DNA of 64,000 nucleotides, taken from positions 1-64,000 of the forward strand of contig NZ_SNUF01000002.1 in the NCBI RefSeq assembly GCF_012027305.1, read 5' to 3'. A program made the translations under genes and the position numbers. The DNA comes from Thermococcus sp. MAR1 (GTDB taxonomy: Archaea > Methanobacteriota_B > Thermococci > Thermococcales > Thermococcaceae). Below, in pieces: positions 1 through 7,571 of the stretch. Position 1 is the stretch's first letter; each line of letters opens with the position of its first letter. Under the pieces are notes generated by a model. That model did no database searches, was not told the origin of the DNA, and was given only the letters and a program-made list of their open reading frames with translations.

Positions 1-26
1 CCTCTAAAAGGCATGCCATTTTTGAT

Positions 27-117
27 GAAACTTTTCTCCAGAAAAGTTTCTTAACGTGGGGTGGAACCCCACCTCGGGGGTTTGAGAGTACAGAGAGATA
101 AGGGGGCGGAGCCCCCT
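27..117. repeat. array of small hairpins (repeat element)
   Basis: Three inverted repeats lie close together. The first (27-50) has a 10-bp stem GAAACTTTTC with a 4-base loop. The second (56-72, GTGGGGT-GGA-ACCCCAC) and third (101-117, AGGGGGC-GGA-GCCCCCT) each have a perfect 7-bp stem and a 3-base loop. The same 7-3-7 design recurs at 29650-29666 and four times at 53878-54009, and the AGGGGGC/GCCCCCT stem is shared with the last site. No coding sequence is evident here. It could be a dispersed non-coding repeat or decayed mobile element. Confidence 0.6.
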
Positions 118-126
118 TGTCTTTCG

Positions 127-190
127 TAGGGTCAGGGGCCGATTAGTTCATCATCGGAGCCCTCGGACACCTACCCTTACATCATCCCAG
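127..190 (-). ncRNA. probable C/D box guide sRNA
   Basis: Read on the minus strand, the segment has the full archaeal C/D layout: a GGG/CCC terminal stem (186-188 with 129-131), a C box ATGATGT (179-185), a 12-base guide, D' box CCGA (163-166), a short spacer, C' box ATGATGA (148-154), a second 12-base guide, and D box CTGA (132-135). The C box has one mismatch at its last base and D' is a CCGA variant. The 5' end overlaps the stop codon of the upstream signal peptidase gene, so it may be processed from that transcript. Archaeal C/D RNAs guide 2'-O-methylation; I did not identify the targets. Confidence 0.6.
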
Positions 191-658
191 GCCGAGGTGT
201 TCCCTTATTATGAGGGGGATGAGCCCTATCTTAGGGAAGACGACTAATGCTTTATCCTCGACGGCATAGGCTGGAACGCAGGGTATCATTCCGTATGGCG
301 TTGGGAAATCCGGGTCGGGCGCCCAGTTGTTGTCCCCCCAAGTTACAAAGCACTTCTCAACCCTTCCGCCAAGCTCAACGGTCTTTATACCCCTGACACG
401 GTGGATGATGGGATACTCGTAACCGGGGCGCTTGTAAACGATGACGTCGTTTAGCTTAACGTCGTCTATGTTCTCCTCGCTTATGCCCTTGAGCAGTACG
501 ACGTCACCCCTATAAAATACGGGCTCCATAGACTCGCTCACTACTATCACGAGGGGCGAGTCGGTATGAAGAATCACCTTCAGGCCCACCTGGAGGGTGA
601 AGACCGCGAGTAACGCTATCAGTATCCACGCTAAATCCTTTTTCCATGACTCCTCCAT
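182..658 (-). CDS. signal peptidase I (archaeal S26B type)
   Basis: This 158-residue membrane protease would remove signal peptides from exported proteins. One N-terminal membrane segment (about residues 9-29) is followed by the catalytic serine in SESMEP, the S26B histidine in IIHRVRG and an aspartate in GDNNW. I chose the ATG at 658, not a longer upstream extension, because GGAGG sits 8 bases before it. It overlaps the 3' end of the DUF531 gene by 28 bp and is probably co-transcribed with it. A second signal peptidase lies at 18661-19227. Confidence 0.88.
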   Translation of the reverse strand: MEESWKKDLAWILIALLAVFTLQVGLKVILHTDSPLVIVVSESMEPVFYRGDVVLLKGISEENIDDVKLNDVIVYKRPGYEYPIIHRVRGIKTVELGGRVEKCFVTWGDNNWAPDPDFPTPYGMIPCVPAYAVEDKALVVFPKIGLIPLIIREHLGLG

Positions 659-1182
659 TTCAGCGCCTCCATGAGGGTGCTTATTCTCGCGGGTATGGCA
701 CCGATCGCGGTGCACGTTTCTAAGCTTACTCTCTTTCCCGTGATGTCCATATGATAGCGGGCGGTCTTAAAGATTTCCTTCGGGAGGCCATGCCTGCCGA
801 GGCCGACCAGGAGGAGAAAACTCTCTCCGCGAAGGGCCCTTTTGGCGAGCTCCAGCGGGGTTATCTCCTTCTCCCCGACCGGTTTTCTTGTTGTGGCGAC
901 AGGGATACCGAACTGCGGCGGAAAGCCCCTCTTGGGGAACTCAAGGAGATGGAAGCGGTTCCCCTCGGCCAGTTCGAGGAGATACCTCCCCCCATCCCCT
1001 ATGGTTGTGTGTGAGCTTATCTCGCGGGCAACGTCAACTGGCCTACCCTCGAACGGAAACCCCACAAGGGCCAGATGAAAGCCGTAGGCATAGGCTATCG
1101 GCCCGGCCCTAGCTATCGCCCTTAGATGCGCCTCGTGGAGTTTTTTAGGGTCGTAGGTGTTGTAAAGTGCCAGCGTCAACAT
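631..1182 (-). CDS. DUF531 family protein
   Basis: The 183-residue protein begins MLTLALYNTYDPKKL and matches my memory of the archaeal DUF531 family, which resembles SPOUT-type RNA methyltransferases; its function is not established. A glycine-rich LLLVGLGRHGLP stretch in the second half would suit a cofactor or nucleotide site. A GAGG ribosome binding site precedes the start. The TATA box at 1212-1218 lies 33 bp upstream and also serves the divergent gene at 1246. Confidence 0.75.
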   Translation of the reverse strand: MLTLALYNTYDPKKLHEAHLRAIARAGPIAYAYGFHLALVGFPFEGRPVDVAREISSHTTIGDGGRYLLELAEGNRFHLLEFPKRGFPPQFGIPVATTRKPVGEKEITPLELAKRALRGESFLLLVGLGRHGLPKEIFKTARYHMDITGKRVSLETCTAIGAIPARISTLMEALKWRSHGKRI

Positions 1183-1211
1183 CTTTCCTCACTCAGGGTG
1201 GCCAAGGAAGG

Positions 1212-1218
1212 TTTATAA
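1212..1218. promoter_or_regulatory. shared TATA box for divergent genes
   Basis: TTTATAA reads as a TATA element on both strands and is centred 33 bp from the DUF531 start (1182, minus) and 31 bp from the start at 1246 (plus). No other good TATA candidate lies between the two genes. The plus-strand mRNA would be nearly leaderless. Confidence 0.55.
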
Positions 1219-1245
1219 GGATTTAGAACGGATTAAATAGTTAGT

Positions 1246-2334
1246 ATGACTACGCGAGAGGAGATAGAGCTACTAGTTGAGAGGAGGTACTACGAGGAGG
1301 CCCTATCCAAGATCCACAAGCTGAAGGACCCCCTCGATCAGATAGAGGTTCTCACCGACATAGCCGTTGCCATATACCAGCACGGCGGACCTCAGGAGTG
1401 GATTCCGAGCATAATAGAGGACGCTATGTACATAGCCAAGAAACTCAAAGACCCCGCCAACAAGGCGGTGGCCTACTCAACGATAGCATCATCCCTCGCG
1501 ATAATGGAGTACGAAGAGGACGCGATGGACTTCTTTAACAGGGCCATAGACGAGACAGATAGAATAAAGAGTCCGATAGAGAAAGGCGTGGTTCTCTCGG
1601 AGCTGGCCTACCACTTGGCCCTCGCCGGCCGCCCCGAGACTGCCCTCGAACTGTTCAACATAGCCTTCGACACCATAATCGGGGCAGAAATAGGCTACAA
1701 CCTCAAGGTAGACGGCATAATAAGAATAGGGGAGCTCCTCGAAAAGGCAGGCGACGCACTTCCCGCGAACAAGGCCCTCGACTTCTACCGGATGGCGTTC
1801 GACATATTCGACAAGCTTCACGTCAACCAGCGCGCGGCGGTCGTTGAGAAAAAGATAGAGCTAGCCAAGACCATCTACGATGTCGGTCTTCCGCCAATAA
1901 GACAGGCCCTCTTGGAAGGGAGGAACCACTACGCCCTCGCCCTCATAGAGAAGAAATATGCCGGCGTCGTTAGGCTCATCGGAGAGCTGGAAGTGGCGCT
2001 ATGGATGAAGCGGGTTAATAACATAGAATATCTAGAAGTGGTGGACAAGGCCTTTGAGCACTGTGAGAATCCGCACTTCACCGAGGCGAACGTTCAGAAG
2101 ATAGCCAGACTCCTGACCGAACTCGGGAGCCTGAAGAGGGCCCTCGAATTTGCGAGGGAGATAAAAGACGTCCGCAAGAGGAGCGATGCACTCAGGGCGA
2201 TAGCACTAGAACTGGCGAAGAGGAAGGAGTTTGAAGAGGCCAGAGAGATTGTGAGGAGCATACCCGACCCCAGGATAAAGACCGAGGTGCTGACGGAGAT
2301 AATAGCCATAGAGGAGGCCAGTGAGGGGATATGA
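1246..2334 (+). CDS. TPR-like helical repeat protein
   Basis: The 362 residues are almost wholly helical, with degenerate tetratricopeptide-like repeats (ALSKIHKL, AVAYSTIASSLAIMEYEEDAMDFFNRA, ALEFAREIKD). No signal peptide or membrane segment is seen, so it is probably a cytoplasmic protein-interaction scaffold. There is no clear ribosome binding site and the TATA box is 31 bp upstream, which suggests a leaderless transcript. Its stop overlaps the start of the dipeptidase gene (ATGA), so the two are translationally coupled. The partner and role are unknown. Confidence 0.75.
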   Translation: MTTREEIELLVERRYYEEALSKIHKLKDPLDQIEVLTDIAVAIYQHGGPQEWIPSIIEDAMYIAKKLKDPANKAVAYSTIASSLAIMEYEEDAMDFFNRAIDETDRIKSPIEKGVVLSELAYHLALAGRPETALELFNIAFDTIIGAEIGYNLKVDGIIRIGELLEKAGDALPANKALDFYRMAFDIFDKLHVNQRAAVVEKKIELAKTIYDVGLPPIRQALLEGRNHYALALIEKKYAGVVRLIGELEVALWMKRVNNIEYLEVVDKAFEHCENPHFTEANVQKIARLLTELGSLKRALEFAREIKDVRKRSDALRAIALELAKRKEFEEAREIVRSIPDPRIKTEVLTEIIAIEEASEGI

Positions 2335-3266
2335 TATTCGACGCTCATTCGGACCTCCCGACATTTATCTACGACGAGAGGGTTAACGGGAGGACCCGCG
2401 TTTTGGAGGAAAACTTTGAGCGCTTCTTCGCCCCGGGGATAAAGGCCCGCGTTATGGCCATTTGGACCCGACCCGAGAGGAGGAACAACGCAACCCTATA
2501 CGGCCTGGAGGTTCTGAACTCCCTGCTGAAGGACATCGAGGAGAGCCAGCGCTTCGAACTCGTGACAAGGGTCGATGGAATGAAAGGGGCCATCAAAGAG
2601 GGAAGGGTCGCTCTCTGGATCGGCCTTGAGGGCGGGGAGCCGATAGGGGAGAGCCTCGATCTGCTGGAGGCATTTTACCGTCTCGGGCTGAGAGTTTTGA
2701 CGCTCACCTGGAGCCTGCGTAACGCGATAGGCGATGGCGTTTTTGAGAGAACCGGCGGAGGACTGACGAATTTCGGCGTTGAAGTCGTTGGAAAGGCCGA
2801 GGAGCTGGGAATCGTGATAGACCTGAGCCACATAAACGAGGCCGGCTTCTGGGACGCACTGGATGTCACGGCGTTCCCGGTTATAGCGTCGCACTCCAAC
2901 GCGAGAAGCCTTTGCGATAGCAGGAGAAACCTCACGGACGAGCAGATAAAGGCCATAGCGGAGCGCGATGGCGTCATTGGAGCGGTTGCCATTCCAAGCT
3001 TCGTAAACAAGGAGAAGCCGACGTTGGAGCGGTACGTGGAGCACATAGCGTACATGGTCGACCTGGCCGGCTACCGGCACGTCGGCCTCGGCTTCGACTT
3101 CGTCTACTACCTCCCCGGCTGGAGCGGGAGGAGCATCGAAGGCTTCGAGGACGAGTCGAAGATACCCCACCTGGTGGAGAGGCTGTCCGAAACCTTCAGC
3201 GAGAGGGAAGTCGAGGCAATAACCTTCAAGAACTTCGAGCGCGTTTTTAAGAGGGTCGTGGGTTAG
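2331..3266 (+). CDS. membrane dipeptidase family (peptidase M19)
   Basis: The 311-residue metalloenzyme belongs to the renal dipeptidase family, which hydrolyses dipeptides, including some with D-residues, at a two-zinc site. Visible family marks are the N-terminal DAHSDLP (metal HxD), ALWIGLEGGEP, IDLSHINEAGFWD and ASHSNAR. There is no signal peptide, so it is probably cytoplasmic, as in other archaea. It is coupled by an ATGA overlap to the upstream helical-repeat gene. Confidence 0.9.
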   Translation: MIFDAHSDLPTFIYDERVNGRTRVLEENFERFFAPGIKARVMAIWTRPERRNNATLYGLEVLNSLLKDIEESQRFELVTRVDGMKGAIKEGRVALWIGLEGGEPIGESLDLLEAFYRLGLRVLTLTWSLRNAIGDGVFERTGGGLTNFGVEVVGKAEELGIVIDLSHINEAGFWDALDVTAFPVIASHSNARSLCDSRRNLTDEQIKAIAERDGVIGAVAIPSFVNKEKPTLERYVEHIAYMVDLAGYRHVGLGFDFVYYLPGWSGRSIEGFEDESKIPHLVERLSETFSEREVEAITFKNFERVFKRVVG

Positions 3267-3307
3267 GTTTTTAACGATTTCTTCAAACTCTCATATGGGG
3301 AGTGAGA

Positions 3308-3508
3308 ATGGGAACAAAGATAGTCGCTGTTTATGAGAATGGCGTTTTAAGGCCCAAGAACAGGCTTAATCTTCCAGCCGGTACTGAGGTTGAGCTGGTA
3401 ATCCTGCCCTCATTAAAAGGACTCATGAAGCTCTTCGAAGAAGTGAACGTCAAGGAAGAGGTGGGAAGTGCCCTCAAAGATGCCAGGGAGAGGAAATTAT
3501 GGGAGTAG
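3308..3508 (+). CDS. antitoxin, AF2212/DUF104 family (VapB-like)
   Basis: A 66-residue protein with the family start TKIVAVYENGVLRPKNRLNLPAGTEVELVI, a small beta fold typical of AF2212-type antitoxins. I take the ATG at 3308 over the GTG at 3302 because GGGG AGTG lies just upstream. A TATA-like TTTTTAA (about 3268-3277) gives the pair its own promoter. Its last 10 bp overlap the toxin gene, the usual arrangement for vapBC. Confidence 0.85.
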   Translation: MGTKIVAVYENGVLRPKNRLNLPAGTEVELVILPSLKGLMKLFEEVNVKEEVGSALKDARERKLWE

Positions 3509-3975
3509 TTCTAGATTCATCGGTTGTCCTCAAGGCACTCCTACCTCCTCCCAGAAATCTCAAAGAGGAGATACTCAAAAGGGAGCTTGAAACCCACGAG
3601 AAGTGCCGGTTCATACTAGAGACGATAGAAGAGGAGAGGATTGAAACGCACTCACCAGCTGTAATCGTTGTTGAAGTAGCTGGGGTCATCAGAAGGATCA
3701 CTGGAGACGAATACAGAGCATCGATTGCCAGTGACACTATCAAGAACAACTTCATACTTCACTATGATGGGGAGATCCTGGAAAAAGCTAGAGAGGTCGC
3801 CACTCTTACTGGAGCTTCTGGATTTGATGCGTATTTTATAGCCACGGCACGTCTTTTGGGCCTTCCACTGATAACCGACGACAAAGGAATGTATCTCAGG
3901 GCCAAAGAATTAGGCATAGACTCCCTCTTGGTGCGGGAGAACTCCATCAAAGAGATAGAACTCGCCCTCGGGTGA
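3499..3975 (+). CDS. PIN-domain ribonuclease toxin (VapC-like)
   Basis: The 158-residue PIN protein is a likely RNA endonuclease toxin. Acidic metal-binding positions are visible: D6 in VVLDSS, an acid in VVEVAGVI, D in SGFDAYFIA and D in ITDDKGM. The start overlaps the end of the antitoxin gene. The methyltransferase gene begins 5 bp downstream and might be co-transcribed by read-through. The cellular RNA target cannot be told from sequence. Confidence 0.88.
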   Translation: MGVVLDSSVVLKALLPPPRNLKEEILKRELETHEKCRFILETIEEERIETHSPAVIVVEVAGVIRRITGDEYRASIASDTIKNNFILHYDGEILEKAREVATLTGASGFDAYFIATARLLGLPLITDDKGMYLRAKELGIDSLLVRENSIKEIELALG

Positions 3976-3979
3976 TACC

Positions 3980-4840
3980 GTGGAGACTCTGTATTTTCTA
4001 ACCGCGAGAGACGCGAGAAGACTGCTCTTCGCGAAGGGCGGGGCGAGGCTCAACCTCGACCTTAGAAAAACAAACCGTTCATGGCTCATAACGCTTGAGG
4101 GAGACGAGTTCATCTTTCCCGACGGAACGCGGGTTGGGAGGGACGTCATCGAGAGGATCGCGAGGGACGAGGGGAGCGTTTACTTCGTGAGAGGGGGTGG
4201 GGTTTACAAAGCCGCCATCGCTGGAGAGGGCTTCTACAAGCTCGTGCCAACGATTCCACCGACGATTGAGATAAACGGCATCAGAATGCACAGGACGAAG
4301 GAAGTGAACCCCCTCCAGGACACAAGGAACAAGGTGAACGCGGTGAAGCCAAAGGAGGGCGAAACAGTCTTAGATACCTGCATGGGGCTCGGCTACACGG
4401 CGATAGAAGCCTCAAAGAGAGGAGCGTACGTCATAACCATCGAGAAAGACCCGAACGTGATTCAGCTTGCCAGAATAAACCCCTGGAGCAGGGAGCTCTT
4501 CACCGGCGGTAAAATCCAGGTGATTCAGGGTGACGCCTTCGAGGTTGTAAAGAAGTTCAACGATGAGAGCTTCGATGTGGTTATCCATGACCCGCCGCGC
4601 TTTTCTTTAGCGGGCCAGCTTTATTCGGAGGAGTTCTATCGCGAGCTGTTCAGGGTTCTTAAACCCGGAGGAAGGCTCTTCCACTACGTGGGGAATCCAG
4701 GAAAGAAATACCGGGGAAAGGACCTTCAGAAGGGCGTCATGGAGAGGCTGAGGAGGGTCGGCTTCGTCGGGGTTAAGCGCGTTGAGGAAGCACTTGGCGT
4801 CGTGGGGAGAAAACCCGAAAAGGGAAGAGGGAAGGATTAA
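3980..4840 (+). CDS. SAM-dependent methyltransferase (COG2521-like)
   Basis: The 286-residue protein has an N-terminal domain of about 110 residues and then a Rossmann methyltransferase domain: motif I TVLDTCMGLGYTAIEAS, an acidic IEKDPN loop, and the catalytic-type motif HDPPRF. This DPPR form is known from an uncharacterised archaeal group (COG2521), with nucleic acid as the likely substrate. The start is GTG at 3980 with GGTGAT 4 bases before it. The last 4 bases overlap the convergent gene. Confidence 0.82.
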   Translation: METLYFLTARDARRLLFAKGGARLNLDLRKTNRSWLITLEGDEFIFPDGTRVGRDVIERIARDEGSVYFVRGGGVYKAAIAGEGFYKLVPTIPPTIEINGIRMHRTKEVNPLQDTRNKVNAVKPKEGETVLDTCMGLGYTAIEASKRGAYVITIEKDPNVIQLARINPWSRELFTGGKIQVIQGDAFEVVKKFNDESFDVVIHDPPRFSLAGQLYSEEFYRELFRVLKPGGRLFHYVGNPGKKYRGKDLQKGVMERLRRVGFVGVKRVEEALGVVGRKPEKGRGKD

Positions 4841-6237
4841 ATCCCTCCAACTTCTTCCATCTCCTCAAAGGCTTCCAGGTTCGTGTAGTAGTCCATGAGC
4901 TCAGAGATTTCCTTTCTAAGCTTGAAGCTCTTGGCTATCGCTATTCCAAAGCCTATTATCGACGGCCAGGCCAGGAGGAGCAGCAGCTTGGCGTCGCTTA
5001 TCGGTATGGCCCTTGGCTCAGTGAAGCGGTTGAAGTTCCATATCATAAAGGCTATCATCAGCCAGGCCGTCGAGAAGTTGGTAAGCCCACTGCCGCTTTC
5101 TCCGAGCTTGAAGCCAGGAACGACGTCCTTCGTGAGGGGCGGGAGCAGGTTGCTTCCCATGAAGCCGAGCTGGTCCTCGAAGACGTGGAGCCACTGGCCG
5201 AGCATCGAAGCGAGTGCCAACTCCGTCGCGTGCTCGTAGCCAATCAGCTTGAAGAAAGCAAAAACGGCCAGGCCTATTACCACACCCATCGTGAGGGAGT
5301 GGCTGAAGCCGTGGTGCCAGGGCAAAAAGCGGTCCTTGACGACGGTTTTTCCCTTGAACTCCGCTTTCCTAAAGGCTATCTCCGGGCCAGAGAAGGAGTC
5401 TATCCTGGTGGGCTTGGGGTAGGTCTTGATGAAAGGCACACTCACTTTCGCTATCCCGTACTTCCTGTACTCGGGGACGTCGCCGCCTATCGCGACCCCT
5501 CCTGGCGTTACTATCGGACCCATTTCCACCCTGACCTCCCGCTTGGGCGGGTCTAGGTGAACCATGAAGCGCCTGTAAACGTCGCCGGGAAGGCGGATGT
5601 TGTGTATCTTGACTATCCTCTCGCCCTCGCTGTATGCTTCTTCGATGGCCTTCGCTATGGTGTCCGCTATGCCCTGAGGGTGGGGAGCGTCGCTGACGAC
5701 GAGCTTGAGCGAGCCGTCCTCATCGATATCGATGTAACCGAAGACGAGCATCTCCTTTCCTTCCTCGATTTTTCCGAACTCCTCCTCGAAGAACTCGTAG
5801 TCATCACCGAAGGCCTCAACGGTTATCTTTCCGGTTCCGTCGTTGAGCGTGAAGACTATGCTGTTGTAGCTCTCCGTTACCGTCTCCTCGCTTCCGTCCT
5901 CGCGGAGAACTTTGTAGGAGACCTTCCCGGAGCCCCTCGCCAGTATCTCCTCCACCGTTCCCTCAATGGCAAAGAACTGGTAGCGGTTTTCCTTGCTCAG
6001 CTCGCTGATTTTGACGAGTTTAGGCGCGTAGTGCTTCTTCTCGTCCCAGGGAGCTGGATCAATCTCGTAGTCCCTTCTAGCCAGGAACTTTCCGAACTTG
6101 AAGTCCACGAAGTCGGGGAAGTAAGCGGCAGCGGCCGCTATGACCGGAATGAGTATGCCCAGCCTTAGATCACCGACGAGCGCTCCAAAGAAGGTCGCCG
6201 CGGCCAAACCGGAGATGTAGTGGGTGAATCCCCTCAT
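4837..6237 (-). CDS. membrane metal-dependent hydrolase (DUF457/YdjM-like) with inserted OB-fold
   Basis: The 466-residue protein starts like the YdjM/DUF457 membrane hydrolases (MRGFTHYISGLAAATFFGALVG, then YFPDFVDFKF) and resumes that family near residue 310 (WHHGFSHSLTMG, WLHVFEDQLG), where the histidines and acids probably bind metal. Between the two parts are about 240 soluble residues with an OB-fold pattern (FFAIEGTVEEIL, FTLNDGTGKITVEAF, MLVFGYIDI). It is last in an operon with a TctA-like permease and a ten-OB protein, and the inserted OB links it to the latter. GGTGAT precedes the start. The substrate is unknown. Confidence 0.75.
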   Translation of the reverse strand: MRGFTHYISGLAAATFFGALVGDLRLGILIPVIAAAAAYFPDFVDFKFGKFLARRDYEIDPAPWDEKKHYAPKLVKISELSKENRYQFFAIEGTVEEILARGSGKVSYKVLREDGSEETVTESYNSIVFTLNDGTGKITVEAFGDDYEFFEEEFGKIEEGKEMLVFGYIDIDEDGSLKLVVSDAPHPQGIADTIAKAIEEAYSEGERIVKIHNIRLPGDVYRRFMVHLDPPKREVRVEMGPIVTPGGVAIGGDVPEYRKYGIAKVSVPFIKTYPKPTRIDSFSGPEIAFRKAEFKGKTVVKDRFLPWHHGFSHSLTMGVVIGLAVFAFFKLIGYEHATELALASMLGQWLHVFEDQLGFMGSNLLPPLTKDVVPGFKLGESGSGLTNFSTAWLMIAFMIWNFNRFTEPRAIPISDAKLLLLLAWPSIIGFGIAIAKSFKLRKEISELMDYYTNLEAFEEMEEVGGI

Positions 6238-6243
6238 CTTCCA

Positions 6244-7566
6244 TCACCCCAGTCCGAGCAGGGACATGAAGTAGCCTGTGTGGCCCGTCATGCTGATGAG
6301 CACGGGCAGGATAAGTCCGCCGAGGCAGTAGCTCCTCCTGGTGTTGAAGGCAGCCGCCATCATTCCTATCGCCGTCGAGACGAAAAGCACCGCCAGTCCC
6401 ATCGGTCCGGTGAGGAGGTAGCTTATCACCACTAGCGTCACCGCCACCACGTAGGAGAGCTTCTTGATGTGGACGACGTTGAAGCTCCTGGCTATGAACC
6501 TGGAGAGGTAGTAGGTGAAGAGGAAGCTTATGCCCGCGCTGAGCAGTACAACACCCACCGCGGCGAGGTACTCGGAGTAGCTCTTGGGGGTGTAGATTGA
6601 GCTGACGAGCCAGGCAGCCGCTCCCCTCGTGAGCCTCAGGTTGGGCAGGAAGAGGAGGGTAAACGCTCCCACGTAGTAGATGACCCTGTTCACACCCTGG
6701 CTTATGATGAACGCATCGTCCCCGCGCTGGCTCGTCATGTGGCCCGCAACGAGCGCGCCCATTCCGCCGGTGATTATTGGATAGACCGCCGCTATGGTTC
6801 CACCGAGGGCGCCGCCGAAGCTGGCCTTGAGGGTGTTGTAGAGGCTGCTCTCGACCCTGTCATCTGTCTTTTGCTCCAGCATCGGCGGGTTGGAGAGGAT
6901 GTTGAGTATCACCCAGGACATTCCGAAGAAGCCTATGAACATCGGAGTTAAGCGGGTGTAGGCGCTGGTTGTGGGAAGCAGGTTGGTGTTCATGACTATG
7001 AAGCCCAGTATTCCTGACAGGAAGAAGACGAATATCCCGCCGAGTATCTGCCTCCAGGCCAGCCAGAGCCTCTCCCCCGGAGTTCTTCCCCTATCACCTT
7101 CCTTGGGCCACTCGCTCATGAACATGAAGACCACTATGGCGACGAGGAAGTAGGTGATGTAAGGGCTGGTTGCCTGGTAGATCGGCGGGAGAACCTTCGG
7201 GAAGATGAAGAGCAGACCGAGCACGAGGAAGAGCGTTCCCGCTACCGCTCCGATGAGGTAGAGGAGCACAGCTTCGTGGCCCCTGCCGAGGAGGAGGTAG
7301 CGCTGTGTGGGGAATAGGAGGAAGACGGCGCTCTCGTCGGCAACGCTGAAGTAGACGCTGGAAATGGCACTCACGTAGGCGTAGGCAACTATGGCGCCGA
7401 TGGCGAAGAAGGGAAAGGCCTTGACCGGCATCAGCTCGCCAACGCCGAAGACTGCAACAAGTAGGGCCATTATGTTGAATATGTGGAAGCCCGGGATCCA
7501 TGAGATGAGCGCTCCGAAGAGCACCCCTGCGAGGGACCAGATTAAAAGGTCTGAAAGGGGAAGCAT
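6244..7566 (-). CDS. TctA-family membrane permease
   Basis: About 440 residues with many membrane spans. The start (LIWSLAGVLFGALISWIPGFHIFNIMALL) and the internal PMLEQKTDDRVESSLYNTLKASFGGALGGTIAAVYPIITGGMGA match the tripartite tricarboxylate transporter large subunit family (TctA). No TctB or TctC genes are nearby, so a normal tripartite transporter is not implied. I chose the ATG at 7566 because GAGGTGAT lies 4 bases upstream; 7572 is also possible. It sits between two OB-fold-containing genes in one operon. Confidence 0.8.
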   Translation of the reverse strand: MLPLSDLLIWSLAGVLFGALISWIPGFHIFNIMALLVAVFGVGELMPVKAFPFFAIGAIVAYAYVSAISSVYFSVADESAVFLLFPTQRYLLLGRGHEAVLLYLIGAVAGTLFLVLGLLFIFPKVLPPIYQATSPYITYFLVAIVVFMFMSEWPKEGDRGRTPGERLWLAWRQILGGIFVFFLSGILGFIVMNTNLLPTTSAYTRLTPMFIGFFGMSWVILNILSNPPMLEQKTDDRVESSLYNTLKASFGGALGGTIAAVYPIITGGMGALVAGHMTSQRGDDAFIISQGVNRVIYYVGAFTLLFLPNLRLTRGAAAWLVSSIYTPKSYSEYLAAVGVVLLSAGISFLFTYYLSRFIARSFNVVHIKKLSYVVAVTLVVISYLLTGPMGLAVLFVSTAIGMMAAAFNTRRSYCLGGLILPVLISMTGHTGYFMSLLGLG

Positions 7567-7571
7567 GGCCA

